DNA of 64,000 bases from Sphingomonas jinjuensis (GTDB lineage: Bacteria > Pseudomonadota > Alphaproteobacteria > Sphingomonadales > Sphingomonadaceae): positions 260,784 to 324,783 of the forward strand of contig NZ_JACIEV010000004.1 of the NCBI RefSeq assembly GCF_014197105.1, given 5' to 3'. Position numbers and translations under genes: made by a program. Shown piece by piece: positions 1-8,300 of this stretch (the first letter of the stretch is position 1; the number at the start of each line of letters is the position of its first letter). The notes beneath the pieces are model-generated. The model had not been told where the DNA came from. It saw nothing but the letters and a program-made list of their open reading frames with translations, and searched no databases.

Positions 1-1276
1 ACACGATCATCCGCGCGACGGTCAGGCTGAAGCCGATATAGCCGATCAGCAGCGCCAGCGTGGCGAGCCCCACCAGCAGCCACGCGACCAGGCTCAGCAG
101 CCCGGCGCTCGCCGAAGCGCCATCGAGATCGCCGCGCGCCGCCCGCTCCGCGCGCAGCCGGCCGAGCAGCAGCAGGAACCAGCCGATCAGCCCCAGGTGC
201 AGCACCGCCTCCAGCGTCTGCGCCGCGATCGTCGCGGCGCGGCTGACGCCGATCGTCCGATTGAACACCTCGACCATCACCGTCGCGAAGGTCAGCGCGG
301 CGAGCATCCACGACAGCGGCCGCAACCGCCGCGCCGTCTCGTCGGCGATCGGTGCGACCCGCCACGACGGCTGGCTGCGCATCAGCACCGCCCCGCCCAG
401 CGCCGCGACGAAGCCTGCAAAGCCGCTTGCGAACACGATGCCGTCGAGCAACCCGCTCCACCGCTCGGGCAGCAGGCCGGCCCAGCGCAATCCCTGCACC
501 AGCACCGCGGCGGCCAGCAGCGGCGCGACGGTGCCGACGATCACGCTCCAGATCGCATAGCCGCTGCGCCGCACCCGGTGGCCCGGCGTGTTGCCGATCA
601 GGTAGCGCTGGCCAACGCGCCGCCCCAGTTTCTGCAGCGGCAGCAACAGGATCAGCGCCGCCACCAGCCCCGCCGGCGCCTGCCACGGCAAGCCGCCGCG
701 CCACTGCCGCGCGATCTGCTCGGCACCTTGCCGCACGAAGCCGTCGACGCGCCTGAGGTCACGCGGCATCGCCTCGACCAGCGCGGTCCAGAAGCCGGGC
801 GACAAGGGCGAGGGCGATCGCGTCGACAGCGTCTGGTTGAGTTGCTCCGCCTGAGCCCGCGCGATCTCGTCGATCAGCTGCTCCGCCTCGACCGCCGCCA
901 GCCGGCCGCGCTTCGCCGCCGCATCGAGCACGCCGCGCTGCTGCTGCAACTGCGCGCGCTGCCGCCGGATCTCGGGCGCTTCGACGGTTCCGGCCGCGAC
1001 CGGCCCGAGGCCGGCGAGCCGCGCATCGACAAGCGCCAGCTGGTCCTCGAGCGCGCCCGTCGTCGTCCGCACCATCGCCTGCGCCGCCGCCGCCTTCGCC
1101 CGCAGCGCCGCGCGATCGCTACGATCGACCCGCCCGTCGAGCGCGCGGTCGACGCTGCGCAGATCGCCCTCCGCCTGCGCCAGCTGCGCCGACGCGGTGG
1201 CCAGCGACACCTCCTGCGCCGCGGCAGGGCTCGTGAAAAGGAGCAGGAGGGCGAGGAACAAGCGCTGGACGGTCAT
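1..1276 (-). CDS. MscS-like mechanosensitive channel with DUF3772-type periplasmic region (3' end outside window)
   Basis: The reading frame is open from an ATG at 1276 to the left edge, so only about 425 N-terminal residues are visible. A signal peptide (LFLALLLLFTSPAAAQE) is followed by about 120 residues of Ala/Arg/Gln-rich coiled-coil-like sequence. Next comes a segment of the kind called DUF3772 (around FVRQGAEQIARQW), then several hydrophobic helices, beginning with one near WQAPAGLVAALILLLPL. This layout matches the large MscK/YjeP-like members of the small-conductance mechanosensitive channel family, which sit in the inner membrane and release solutes on hypo-osmotic shock. The pore helix and the beta domain that define MscS would lie beyond the edge, so the family call rests on the N-terminal architecture alone. 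It points away from the EPS genes and has no obvious functional link to them. Confidence 0.72.
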   Translation of the reverse strand, partial: MTVQRLFLALLLLFTSPAAAQEVSLATASAQLAQAEGDLRSVDRALDGRVDRSDRAALRAKAAAAQAMVRTTTGALEDQLALVDARLAGLGPVAAGTVEAPEIRRQRAQLQQQRGVLDAAAKRGRLAAVEAEQLIDEIARAQAEQLNQTLSTRSPSPLSPGFWTALVEAMPRDLRRVDGFVRQGAEQIARQWRGGLPWQAPAGLVAALILLLPLQKLGRRVGQRYLIGNTPGHRVRRSGYAIWSVIVGTVAPLLAAAVLVQGLRWAGLLPERWSGLLDGIVFASGFAGFVAALGGAVLMRSQPSWRVAPIADETARRLRPLSWMLAALTFATVMVEVFNRTIGVSRAATIAAQTLEAVLHLGLIGWFLLLLGRLRAERAARGDLDGASASAGLLSLVAWLLVGLATLALLIGYIGFSLTVARMIV

Positions 1277-1312
1277 GGACCGTACCAACGATCGAGCCCG
1301 AGGATGGCTTCC

Positions 1313-1356
1313 TGCTCCCTCTCCGGGCGGGAGAGGTAGGGAGGCGCGCAGCGCCG
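1313..1356. repeat. Short intergenic palindromic repeat
   Basis: Two consecutive inverted repeats lie in the gap between the channel gene and the acetyltransferase: CTCTCC/GGAGAG around a GGGC loop, then GGCGC/GCGCC around GCA. The element ends in a purine-rich tail. It has the look of the dispersed extragenic palindromes common in high-GC proteobacteria. Copy number cannot be assessed from one window. It could also act as a bidirectional transcript end. Confidence 0.4.
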
Positions 1357-1372
1357 AAAGGGTGAGGGCAGC

Positions 1373-1942
1373 TCAATCCGAACGAACCAACCCCCGCGGC
1401 TTCACCCAGACCGCCGGGTTCCCCTGATACACCCCGCCCGCCTCGGCATCGCGCAGCAGCACGGCGCGCGCGCCGACGACCGCCCCTTCCCCCACCGTCA
1501 CTCCCGGGCCGACGAACGCCTCCGCCGCTACCCAGGCGCCGTCGCGGATCGTCACCGGGCGCAATACCAGCTGGAAATCGGGATCGCGGATATCGTGGCT
1601 GCTCGCACACAGATGCGCCCGCTGCGACACCACCACGCGCCGCCCGATCGTGATCCGTCCCTGATTATAGACGTTGACCCCCGGCCCCAGCAGCGCGCGA
1701 TCGCCCAGCACCAGGTGCGGGGGATACCAGACTCGCGTCGAGCCATAGAGCCGCGCGCCCCGCCCCACCTTGGCCCCGAACGCGCGCAGCACCAGCCGGC
1801 GCCAGCCGTGCAGCGGCGGCGGCGTCCAGCGCGCCAGCACCAGCCACGCCACCCCCCACGCCGCCCGGAACAGCCGGTTGCCGAGCGAGAAGCTGGCGCC
1901 GCCCTCGAGCGGCCGGGTCGTGGCGGCGTCGAGCACCTTCAT
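1373..1942 (-). CDS. WcaF-like exopolysaccharide O-acetyltransferase (LbH fold)
   Basis: A 189-aa protein with hexapeptide repeats from about residue 55 to 165 (pattern [LIV]GxxxxI/V, for example LLGPGV, ITIGRRV, VGPGVTVGEGAVVGA). It also has the DIRDPDFQL and QGNPAV motifs typical of the WcaF branch of left-handed-beta-helix acyltransferases. These transfer acetyl from acetyl-CoA to a sugar hydroxyl in a cytoplasmic EPS repeat-unit intermediate. The start is the ATG at 1942, which overlaps the end of the upstream glycosyltransferase by 4 nt; a longer frame upstream is a shadow of that gene. It is the last gene of the leftward Wzy-GT-acetyltransferase trio. The exact sugar and position acetylated cannot be read from sequence. 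Confidence 0.87.
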   Translation of the reverse strand: MKVLDAATTRPLEGGASFSLGNRLFRAAWGVAWLVLARWTPPPLHGWRRLVLRAFGAKVGRGARLYGSTRVWYPPHLVLGDRALLGPGVNVYNQGRITIGRRVVVSQRAHLCASSHDIRDPDFQLVLRPVTIRDGAWVAAEAFVGPGVTVGEGAVVGARAVLLRDAEAGGVYQGNPAVWVKPRGLVRSD

Positions 1943-3072
1943 GCCGCCCGCCCCGCGATCAGCGCGCCATAAGTCTGGTCCCACCGCGCCGCGACCACGC
2001 CCGGCGCGAACGCCTCGGCCGCCAACGCCGCCGCCTTCGCCGCCATCGCCGTCCAGGCCGCCTCGTCCATCAGCATCGCCGTGCGCAGCGCCGCCGCGAT
2101 CTCCTCGACGCTCGTGCCGCAGTCGATCGCCGCACCGCGCGCGAACCCCTGGTGGAGATGGCAATGCGCCGACATCAGCGTCGGCGTACCGCTCGCCCAG
2201 GCTTCCAGTATCGCCATCGGCAGCCCCTCGCTATGCGACGGCAGCGCCAGGAAGCGCGCATCGGCGAGTAGTTGAGCCTTGGCCGCGCCGAACACCGGCC
2301 CCAGAAAGGCGACGTCGTTCCCCGGCCCGGCGGCGATCGCCGCCTCCAGCGCCGCGACATGCTCGGCCTCGCCCCAGCCGGCGATGCGCAAGCTCGCCTC
2401 GAAGGGCAGCGCGCCGCGTTCGCGCAACAGCCGCCACGCCGCGATCAGCGCCTCGACATTCTTCTTCGGATGGATGCGGCCAAGATACAGCACATGGCGC
2501 TCGCCGGGCCGACGCGTGGCCGTCGCCGGCGCCACCGCATTGGGGATCACCGCCGTCGCCGCGCCGCCCGTCGCGGCGGCGATGTCCGCCGCCTCCGCCT
2601 CGGTCAGCGCGTGGAACAGCGCCGCACGCTGCCAGCTGTGCCGTTCATAGGCGAGCGTCGCCGCCCGCTTCTTCCACCGGCCGCGTGCCATGATCCACGG
2701 ATCGAGCATGCCGTGCGGCGAGACGACATAGGGCCGCCCGCCCCGTGCCCAGCCCGCCCCCGCCAGCGACGTCGCCGTCCAGATGCCGTGAAGGTGAAGC
2801 AGGTCGAGCCGCGCGCGCTCCAGCACGCCGCGAAGCGCTGGTGAAAAGCCGATCCCCGCCGGGCCAATCGCCGGCGCGGTCAGCACCTCGGCATCGCCGA
2901 ACCGCCCATGATCCGCGGCGTCGTCGGGACTGGCCAGCGCCACCACCACCGGTTCGCCGCGAGCCGCCCGGATCATGTCGCACTGCGCGACCACCGCTTC
3001 GAACACCCCGCCGTTGGCGCGCGATGCCCAGGCGGTGAGCAGGCCGATGCGCCGCCCCGCGATCCCGCTCAC
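1939..3072 (-). CDS. GT4-family glycosyltransferase
   Basis: 377 aa with a GT-B fold. The N-terminal acceptor domain contains LHLHGIWTATS and PYVVSPHGMLDPW; the C-terminal domain contains LYLGRIHPKKNVEALI and the E-x7-E donor-binding motif in SHSEGLPMAILEAWASGTP. The retaining GT4 family uses nucleotide sugars to extend lipid-linked EPS repeat units at the cytoplasmic face of the inner membrane. GTG at 3072 is chosen because it forms a GTGA overlap with the stop of the polymerase gene upstream. Donor and acceptor are not predictable from what is visible. It is probably co-translated with its two neighbours. Confidence 0.88.
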   Translation of the reverse strand: MSGIAGRRIGLLTAWASRANGGVFEAVVAQCDMIRAARGEPVVVALASPDDAADHGRFGDAEVLTAPAIGPAGIGFSPALRGVLERARLDLLHLHGIWTATSLAGAGWARGGRPYVVSPHGMLDPWIMARGRWKKRAATLAYERHSWQRAALFHALTEAEAADIAAATGGAATAVIPNAVAPATATRRPGERHVLYLGRIHPKKNVEALIAAWRLLRERGALPFEASLRIAGWGEAEHVAALEAAIAAGPGNDVAFLGPVFGAAKAQLLADARFLALPSHSEGLPMAILEAWASGTPTLMSAHCHLHQGFARGAAIDCGTSVEEIAAALRTAMLMDEAAWTAMAAKAAALAAEAFAPGVVAARWDQTYGALIAGRAA

Positions 3073-4412
3073 GCCGGCCGCGCCGCGATCAGCCGCCGCG
3101 GATCGCTCACCCGCCGCACCCGTCGCCCCGCGGCGAACGCGAACAGCCACCACAACGCGATCGGCACCAGATAGAATAGCGGAAAGCGCAACGCCGAGAT
3201 CAGCTGGCCGTCGCGGAACAGCTGGATGCTCAGCGGCAGCAACAGGATGTAGCAGGCGACCTGATATTCGGTCTGCATCGATCGCGCGAACCAGTTGTAC
3301 GCCTTGCCGCACAGCGCACCGAACAGCCCGCACCACAGGATCACCCCGATCCAGCCCGCCTGCGCCCAGCCTTCGCCGGGCAGCGAATAGGTCATGCCGA
3401 TCGGATAGCCGTAATCGAACAGCTTGTACGGCTGGATCGGCGGCCCCACCGGCTTGCCCGGCCACAGCACGCGCGGGATCGGTTCGGTCAGCACCTGGAG
3501 GTTGTCGAGGAACCAGCCATAGGTCTTGGTACGTTCGGGGATGATGTAGACCAGATACTCCAGCATCTCCTGGTTGGCGTAATGCTCGTCCTCCAGCGGG
3601 GCTAGAAAGGTGACCTCCTCGCTGGTCGCGACCTGATCCGACAGCATCTCGGCGAAGAAGGCGCGGTTGGCACCGACGACGGTGAACAGCGCCATCGCCA
3701 TCACGCCCAGCGCGATCGTCCGCCATTCCGGCCACGCCCGCCGCCGGTCGTACAGATAGGCCAGCGCCATCGACGCCGCCGCCATGACGAACGTCCAGCG
3801 CCCGCCGCCGTTGATCAGGCGCGCGCCCATATAGACGATGAACGGCAACAGCGACGCCGGCCGGAACCGGTAATACCAGGCGATCAGCACGACGATCGGA
3901 ATCAGCATGTTGCCCGAATCGGTCAGATAGCCGTTGGTCGACGTGTTGATGTAGGCGCCGGTCGCAGCGTCGAGCACCATGTCGCCGCTGTCGGCGAGCT
4001 TCTTCGACAGGCTCAGGATCGTGGAATACACCGCCGGTCCCAAGCACAGCGCCAGTGCCAGCCACATCGCGCCGGGGAAGCGCCGGCGGGCGATCTCGAT
4101 CCCGCGCTCGCGCCCGCGCAGCACCAGCCGCTCGCGCCCGACGTAGAGCACCGCCGCCATGAACGACACCAGCCCGACGTCGGCGACGAGCAGCGCGGTG
4201 ATCCGCTCGGCATCGGAAGGCGTGAACTGGAAGACGTGGTAGATGTAGCGATAGTCGTAGACGGCGCCCAGGATCGGGCGGACCACGAACACCAGCCCGT
4301 GGAAGAACAGGTAATAGCCTGCCGGGTGGAACAGCGACGCGACGCCGCTGCGCCAATAGCAGGCGACGGCGGCAATCCACAGCACGACGCCCAGCACCAG
4401 CATGAAGGTCAT
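3069..4412 (-). CDS. Wzy-type oligosaccharide repeat-unit polymerase
   Basis: About 447 aa with roughly ten to twelve hydrophobic helices spread over the whole length and a large loop between residues about 240 and 330. That loop carries ERTKTYGWFLDNLQVL followed by IPRVLWPGKP, a signature often seen in Wzy-type EPS and O-antigen polymerases. Such proteins join undecaprenyl-linked repeat units in the periplasmic leaflet. The start is taken at the ATG at 4412, where the hydrophobic first helix begins; an upstream ATG at 4442 would add ten charged residues (MRPCRRGGGA) and is less likely. It is the first gene of a leftward three-gene unit with GTGA and ATGA junctions. A distinct ligase-like membrane protein (18069-19370) is a second polymerase candidate in the same locus. 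Confidence 0.75.
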   Translation of the reverse strand: MTFMLVLGVVLWIAAVACYWRSGVASLFHPAGYYLFFHGLVFVVRPILGAVYDYRYIYHVFQFTPSDAERITALLVADVGLVSFMAAVLYVGRERLVLRGRERGIEIARRRFPGAMWLALALCLGPAVYSTILSLSKKLADSGDMVLDAATGAYINTSTNGYLTDSGNMLIPIVVLIAWYYRFRPASLLPFIVYMGARLINGGGRWTFVMAAASMALAYLYDRRRAWPEWRTIALGVMAMALFTVVGANRAFFAEMLSDQVATSEEVTFLAPLEDEHYANQEMLEYLVYIIPERTKTYGWFLDNLQVLTEPIPRVLWPGKPVGPPIQPYKLFDYGYPIGMTYSLPGEGWAQAGWIGVILWCGLFGALCGKAYNWFARSMQTEYQVACYILLLPLSIQLFRDGQLISALRFPLFYLVPIALWWLFAFAAGRRVRRVSDPRRLIAARPA

Positions 4413-4796
4413 CGCGCCGCCCCCGCGCCGGCACGGGCGCACGCATCGATCGCCGCCGCCGGCGAATCGCCGCCATCGTCAATCCCCGGCATCATCGCGG
4501 CAGCCTGACCGAAGCAGCCACAAGCTTCAGCGCAAGTTCTTCAAAACAAACGAAAAGGCGCCAGTGGCCCAGCCGATAGATCGGCGCTGTCATCGATGGT
4601 CCCCCAACCCTTGCGCAAGAGATCGCATGCCACCGTCAGCCAGGCAAGTAATTGTCGGCTTTCGCGGTGGAATTGTCGCAAGACGGGATAGTCTCGACAT
4701 TGACAAAGCCGTCATCCTGTCGCCAACGACGTCGGGGGATCGGGTCCTGCTTCCGGGGGGAGGCGAGCGGATGCCGGCGCAGCGGACGGGGACTAT
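4413..4796. promoter_or_regulatory. Divergent promoter region between two EPS transcription units
   Basis: This 384-bp gap separates the leftward polymerase unit from the rightward glycosyltransferase unit. It is distinctly less GC-rich around 4525-4560 and 4640-4710. A TTGACA hexamer sits at 4700-4705, 92 bp before the rightward start, but no matching -10 box is clear. The related strings TAATTGTCGG and GGAATTGTCGC near 4650-4680 hint at a repeated element. No gene or RNA was recognised here. Confidence 0.45.
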
Positions 4797-5930
4797 TTGC
4801 GCACCATCGTTCTTCAGCGGACCGTCCCGCATTACCGCTTCGCGTTGTTCGACCGGCTGCATGACGAGCTTGGCTGGGTCGTCGCCACCGGCGGCGCTGG
4901 CGATGCGCACGGGCTGCACGTGCCCGATGCCGATCCGCCGTGGCTCCACCGCTTCGCGATCCGTCGCCACCGCGCGCGCCAGTATCGCGCCACCGTCCCG
5001 GTCGACGCGATCCTCGCCGCGCTCGCGCCCGATGCGATCGTCGCCGAATTCAGCCCGCAGATGTCGTCGTCCTGGCGGCTGTCGGCGGACCGGCTGCTCG
5101 GTCGGGGCGGCCCGCGCCGCCTCGCCTATTGGTCGCAAGGGGCGAACGTCGAGCGCGGCTTCCGCTCGCCCGCCGATCTCGGCGCGCAGGCGCTTCGCCT
5201 CGCGCTGATGGCCCCCGCCGATGCGCATCTGTGCTACGATGGGGCGGGCGCGGCCTTCCTCCATCGCTGGCTGCCCGCCTCGCCGCCGGTGTTCGTCGCG
5301 CACAACACCCTCGACCCGGCCACGCTGCCGGGCCGCGGTATCGATACCTCGCCGGCCGATCCGGCTGCCGCGCACCTGCTGTTCGTCGGTCGGCTGACCC
5401 GCGACAAGGCGGTGCCCGACCTCGTCCGTGCCTTCGCACTCGCGCTGGCCGACGCCCCGCGGCTGCGGCTGACGATCGTTGGCGACGGCCCCGACATGGC
5501 CGCCGTCCGCACCGCCGCCGCGCCGCTCGGCGACGCCGTCCGCATCACCGGCGAAGTCTACGACGCCGACGAACTCGCCCGCTATTTCCAGTCGGCCAGC
5601 GCGCTCGTCTATGCCGGCGGCATCGGCCTCGCCGCCGTCAATGCGCTGCTCTACGGCGTGCCGGTCGTGCTCTACGATCATCCCGGCGCCGATCGCCGCC
5701 ACCATCCCGAGCATGGCAACATCGTCGACGGCGTCACCGGCGTTCGCGTCGCCCCGACCACGCTGCGCGCCCTCGCTGACCAGCTGGTCGCAATCGCCCG
5801 CGCGTCCGTGCCGTTGCGCCCGGCGATGCGCGCCGACATCGAGCGCTACGTCGCCGCGAACCTGTCGCTCGACCGGATGGTCGACGGCTTCCGCGCATTG
5901 GACGCTCACCTGCGGAGTATCGCCCGATGA
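4797..5930 (+). CDS. GT4-family glycosyltransferase
   Basis: 377 aa. The N-terminus (RTIVLQRTVPHYRFALFDRL) fits GT4 enzymes that start with an acceptor-domain strand. The C-terminal donor domain has LLFVGRLTRDKAVPDLVRAF, LTIVGDGPD and a final motif around AGGIGLAAVNALLYGVPVVLYD. The first acidic residue of the usual E-x7-E motif is replaced (GGIGLAAVN), so catalysis may differ from the family norm. The TTG at 4797 is the likely start: a purine-rich GGACGGGGA lies just upstream, and the ATG at 4771 is out of frame. It is the first of three overlapping glycosyltransferase genes and presumably adds a sugar to the EPS repeat unit. Confidence 0.83.
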   Translation: MRTIVLQRTVPHYRFALFDRLHDELGWVVATGGAGDAHGLHVPDADPPWLHRFAIRRHRARQYRATVPVDAILAALAPDAIVAEFSPQMSSSWRLSADRLLGRGGPRRLAYWSQGANVERGFRSPADLGAQALRLALMAPADAHLCYDGAGAAFLHRWLPASPPVFVAHNTLDPATLPGRGIDTSPADPAAAHLLFVGRLTRDKAVPDLVRAFALALADAPRLRLTIVGDGPDMAAVRTAAAPLGDAVRITGEVYDADELARYFQSASALVYAGGIGLAAVNALLYGVPVVLYDHPGADRRHHPEHGNIVDGVTGVRVAPTTLRALADQLVAIARASVPLRPAMRADIERYVAANLSLDRMVDGFRALDAHLRSIAR

Positions 5931-7060
5931 CCGACCGGACGACACTGACCTTTTATTGGGAGAATCTGGGCCCGACCCATGTCGACCGGCTCGAACGGCT
6001 CGCCGCCGACCTCGCCGAGACCCATCGGATCGTCGCGCTCCAGGATGGCGAGCAGAGCCGCGTCTATGCGTGGGCGTCGGTCGCGGGCACCGCCTACGAC
6101 ACACGCACGCTGTTCCCCGCCGACCGCCGCCGCGGCCCGCTCCGCGATGCCTGGCGGCTGTGGCGCGCGTGCCGCCGCACCGGCGCCCGCGACGTCTTCC
6201 TGTGCCATTACCAAGAGCCGCACGTCCTGATCGCTGCCCTGCTGCTCCGCCTGTCGCGCGTCCGCGTCCATGCGATGATCGACAGCAAGTTCGACGACTA
6301 CCCCCGCCGCCTCCCGCGCGAGCTGGTCAAGTCGCTGTTCCTGCTGCCCTATCGCGGCGCGCTTACCGCCAGCCGGCGCGCGCGCGACTATCTCGCGTTT
6401 TTCGGCTTGCCGCCCGATCGCATCGCGCTGGGCTATGACACGCTGTCGGTCGACCGGATCGAGGCGCTCGCCGCGGCGCCCCCCGCCCCCGACGGCACCC
6501 CCTTCGCGAACCGCCACTTCGTCGTCGTCGCGCGCCATGTGGCGAAGAAGAACATCGCGCTCGCGATCGACGCCTATGCCCGCTGGCGCGCCGCCGGCCC
6601 CGCCGTGGCCCGCGACCTGCACCTCTGCGGCTCGGGCCCGCTGGAGGGCGAGCTGCACGCGCAGGTCGATCGCCTCGGCCTTGCCGACCACGTCCATTTC
6701 CACGGTTTCGTCCAGACCGACGACGTCGCCAGCATCCTGTCGCGCACACTGTGCCTGCTGCTGCCCAGCATCGAGGAGCAGTTCGGCCTCGTCGTGATCG
6801 AGGCGCAGGCGATGGGCGTCCCCGTACTCGCCTCGACCAACGCCGGCGCCTGCGACACGCTGATCGACACCGGCCTCAACGGCTTCCTCCTCGACCCGCG
6901 CGAACCCGATGCCTGGGCCGCGACGATGGCGCTATTGTCGGAGGACGAGGCGTGCTGGCACCGGGCCGCCGCCGCCACCCGCGATTCGCGCTACCGCGGC
7001 GATTGCCGCCATTTCACCGCTGGCGTCCGCCACCTCATCGAACGGGAGAAGGTGCGATGA
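5927..7060 (+). CDS. GT4-family glycosyltransferase
   Basis: 377 aa, starting at an ATG inside an ATGA overlap with the previous gene. The C-terminal half carries HFVVVARHVAKKNIALAIDAY, LHLCGSGPLEGEL and SIEEQFGLVVIEAQAMGVPV, in which E-x7-E is intact. The N-terminal half begins with LTFYWENLGPTHVDRLERL, a form seen in EPS glycosyltransferases that act on lipid-linked acceptors. A soluble or membrane-peripheral role at the cytoplasmic face is expected. The sugar donor is unknown. It lies between two other GT4 genes with no intergenic space, so the three are almost certainly one transcript. Confidence 0.88.
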   Translation: MTDRTTLTFYWENLGPTHVDRLERLAADLAETHRIVALQDGEQSRVYAWASVAGTAYDTRTLFPADRRRGPLRDAWRLWRACRRTGARDVFLCHYQEPHVLIAALLLRLSRVRVHAMIDSKFDDYPRRLPRELVKSLFLLPYRGALTASRRARDYLAFFGLPPDRIALGYDTLSVDRIEALAAAPPAPDGTPFANRHFVVVARHVAKKNIALAIDAYARWRAAGPAVARDLHLCGSGPLEGELHAQVDRLGLADHVHFHGFVQTDDVASILSRTLCLLLPSIEEQFGLVVIEAQAMGVPVLASTNAGACDTLIDTGLNGFLLDPREPDAWAATMALLSEDEACWHRAAAATRDSRYRGDCRHFTAGVRHLIEREKVR

Positions 7061-8253
7061 CTCAGGACCGGTTCGTCTGCGCGATCAACCGCAACCGCGA
7101 CGGCTATCAGGTGCCGCTCGCCCTGTACGAAGCGGGGCTGCTCGAACGCTTCGTCACCGATTTCTATGCGCCTGATGCGCCGCCTGGCTGGCTGCCCGCC
7201 CCGCTGCGCCGCCGCCGCATCGACGGGCTTCCCCATGCCGCGACGACCAGCGCGCTGGCGAGCTTCGGCGTTCAGGCCGCTGCCGAGCTGCTCGGCGCAC
7301 CGATGGCGCCGGTGTTCCGCCATACCGATCGGATGCTCGGTCATGTCGCGGGCCGCGTCGCGCGATCGACCCGCAGTCATCTGTACTGCTACAGCCCCTA
7401 TCTGCCGGCCGACTGCCAGATCGCCCCCGGCACGCGGCGCGCGATCTTCGAATTCCATCCGCTTCCCGGTCTGCTGTGGGAATTGCTCGCCGCCGACCAC
7501 GCGCGCTATCCCGATGCGACCCGCCAATCCTATCAACAGGAAGCGGCGATCAAGCGCGACGATGCCGAACACGACGTCTGGCGCCGCGCCGACGCGGTGT
7601 CCTGCGCCAGTTCGATCACCCGCCGTTCGCTCGAATATGCCGGCTGCGATCCATCGATCATCACCGTCGTGCCCTACGCCTTCGACGCGCTCCCGCTCGC
7701 CGATCCCTCTCCTCCCGTCGCGAGCGAGCGGGCGCAAGCCGAATTCCTGTTCGTCGGCCAGGGCGTCCAGCGCAAGGGGCTGCACCATCTGATCGACGCG
7801 TGGCAGCGCGCCGATCTGCCCGACGCTCGCCTCACGCTCGTCTGCTACCGGATCGATCCCGGCATCAGGGCCATGGTCAAGAGCCCCAGCATCCGCCTGC
7901 TCGGCCGTCAGGAGCGCGCCGATCTCGACGCGCTCTACGCCGCATCCGACGTCTTCGTCATGCCCTCGCTCGTCGAAGGCTTCGGCCTCGTCTATCTGGA
8001 GGCGCTGTCGCGCGGCTGCCATGCCGTCGCGACCGAGAACACCGGGCTTCCCGATCTCGATCTGTCGGCCGGTGCGGCGACGATCGTGCCCAGCGGCGAC
8101 ATCGACCTGCTGGCGGCGGCGCTCGCCCGGCTGTCGGCTGCCGCGCAGGCGGGGGAACTCGACCGCACCGCCATTCGCGACGAGGCCGCCCGTTGGCAAT
8201 GGCGTGACTTTCGCGCCGCCATCGCCGCCCACGCCCGCAGCATTCTCACATAA
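7057..8253 (+). CDS. GT4-family glycosyltransferase
   Basis: 398 aa. The start is the ATG at 7057 overlapping the preceding stop (ATGA), with GGGAGAAGG upstream. The C-terminal domain shows FLFVGQGVQRKGLHHLIDAW, SIRLLGRQERADLDALYAASDVFVMPS and the SLVEGFGLVYLEALSRG motif with E-x7-E. The N-terminal domain contains FEFHPLPGLLWELLAADHARYP, suggesting an acceptor-binding loop particular to this subfamily. It is the last gene of the rightward trio and converges on the SGNH hydrolase gene. It likely contributes one linkage of the EPS repeat unit. Confidence 0.88.
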   Translation: MTQDRFVCAINRNRDGYQVPLALYEAGLLERFVTDFYAPDAPPGWLPAPLRRRRIDGLPHAATTSALASFGVQAAAELLGAPMAPVFRHTDRMLGHVAGRVARSTRSHLYCYSPYLPADCQIAPGTRRAIFEFHPLPGLLWELLAADHARYPDATRQSYQQEAAIKRDDAEHDVWRRADAVSCASSITRRSLEYAGCDPSIITVVPYAFDALPLADPSPPVASERAQAEFLFVGQGVQRKGLHHLIDAWQRADLPDARLTLVCYRIDPGIRAMVKSPSIRLLGRQERADLDALYAASDVFVMPSLVEGFGLVYLEALSRGCHAVATENTGLPDLDLSAGAATIVPSGDIDLLAAALARLSAAAQAGELDRTAIRDEAARWQWRDFRAAIAAHARSILT

Positions 8254-8261
8254 GGGCGAAC

Positions 8262-8292
8262 GAGCGGGCAGCACGCCGACCACCACCCGCTC
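8262..8292. terminator. Possible bidirectional hairpin between convergent genes
   Basis: GAGCGGG at 8262-8268 pairs with CCCGCTC at 8286-8292 across a 17-nt loop, exactly in the 47-bp gap between the convergent glycosyltransferase and SGNH hydrolase genes. There is no T-tract on either side, so this is a weak candidate. Confidence 0.3.
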
Positions 8293-8300
8293 CCCCGTCG

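Noticed and set aside
60..1339. Long plus-strand open frames opposite the channel gene
   Set aside because: They are Arg/His/Gln/Pro-rich, lack domains and are antisense to a frame with a signal peptide and transmembrane helices.
1313..1356. CRISPR or tandem-repeat array
   Set aside because: Only a single palindrome is present here; no regularly spaced repeats were found anywhere in the window.
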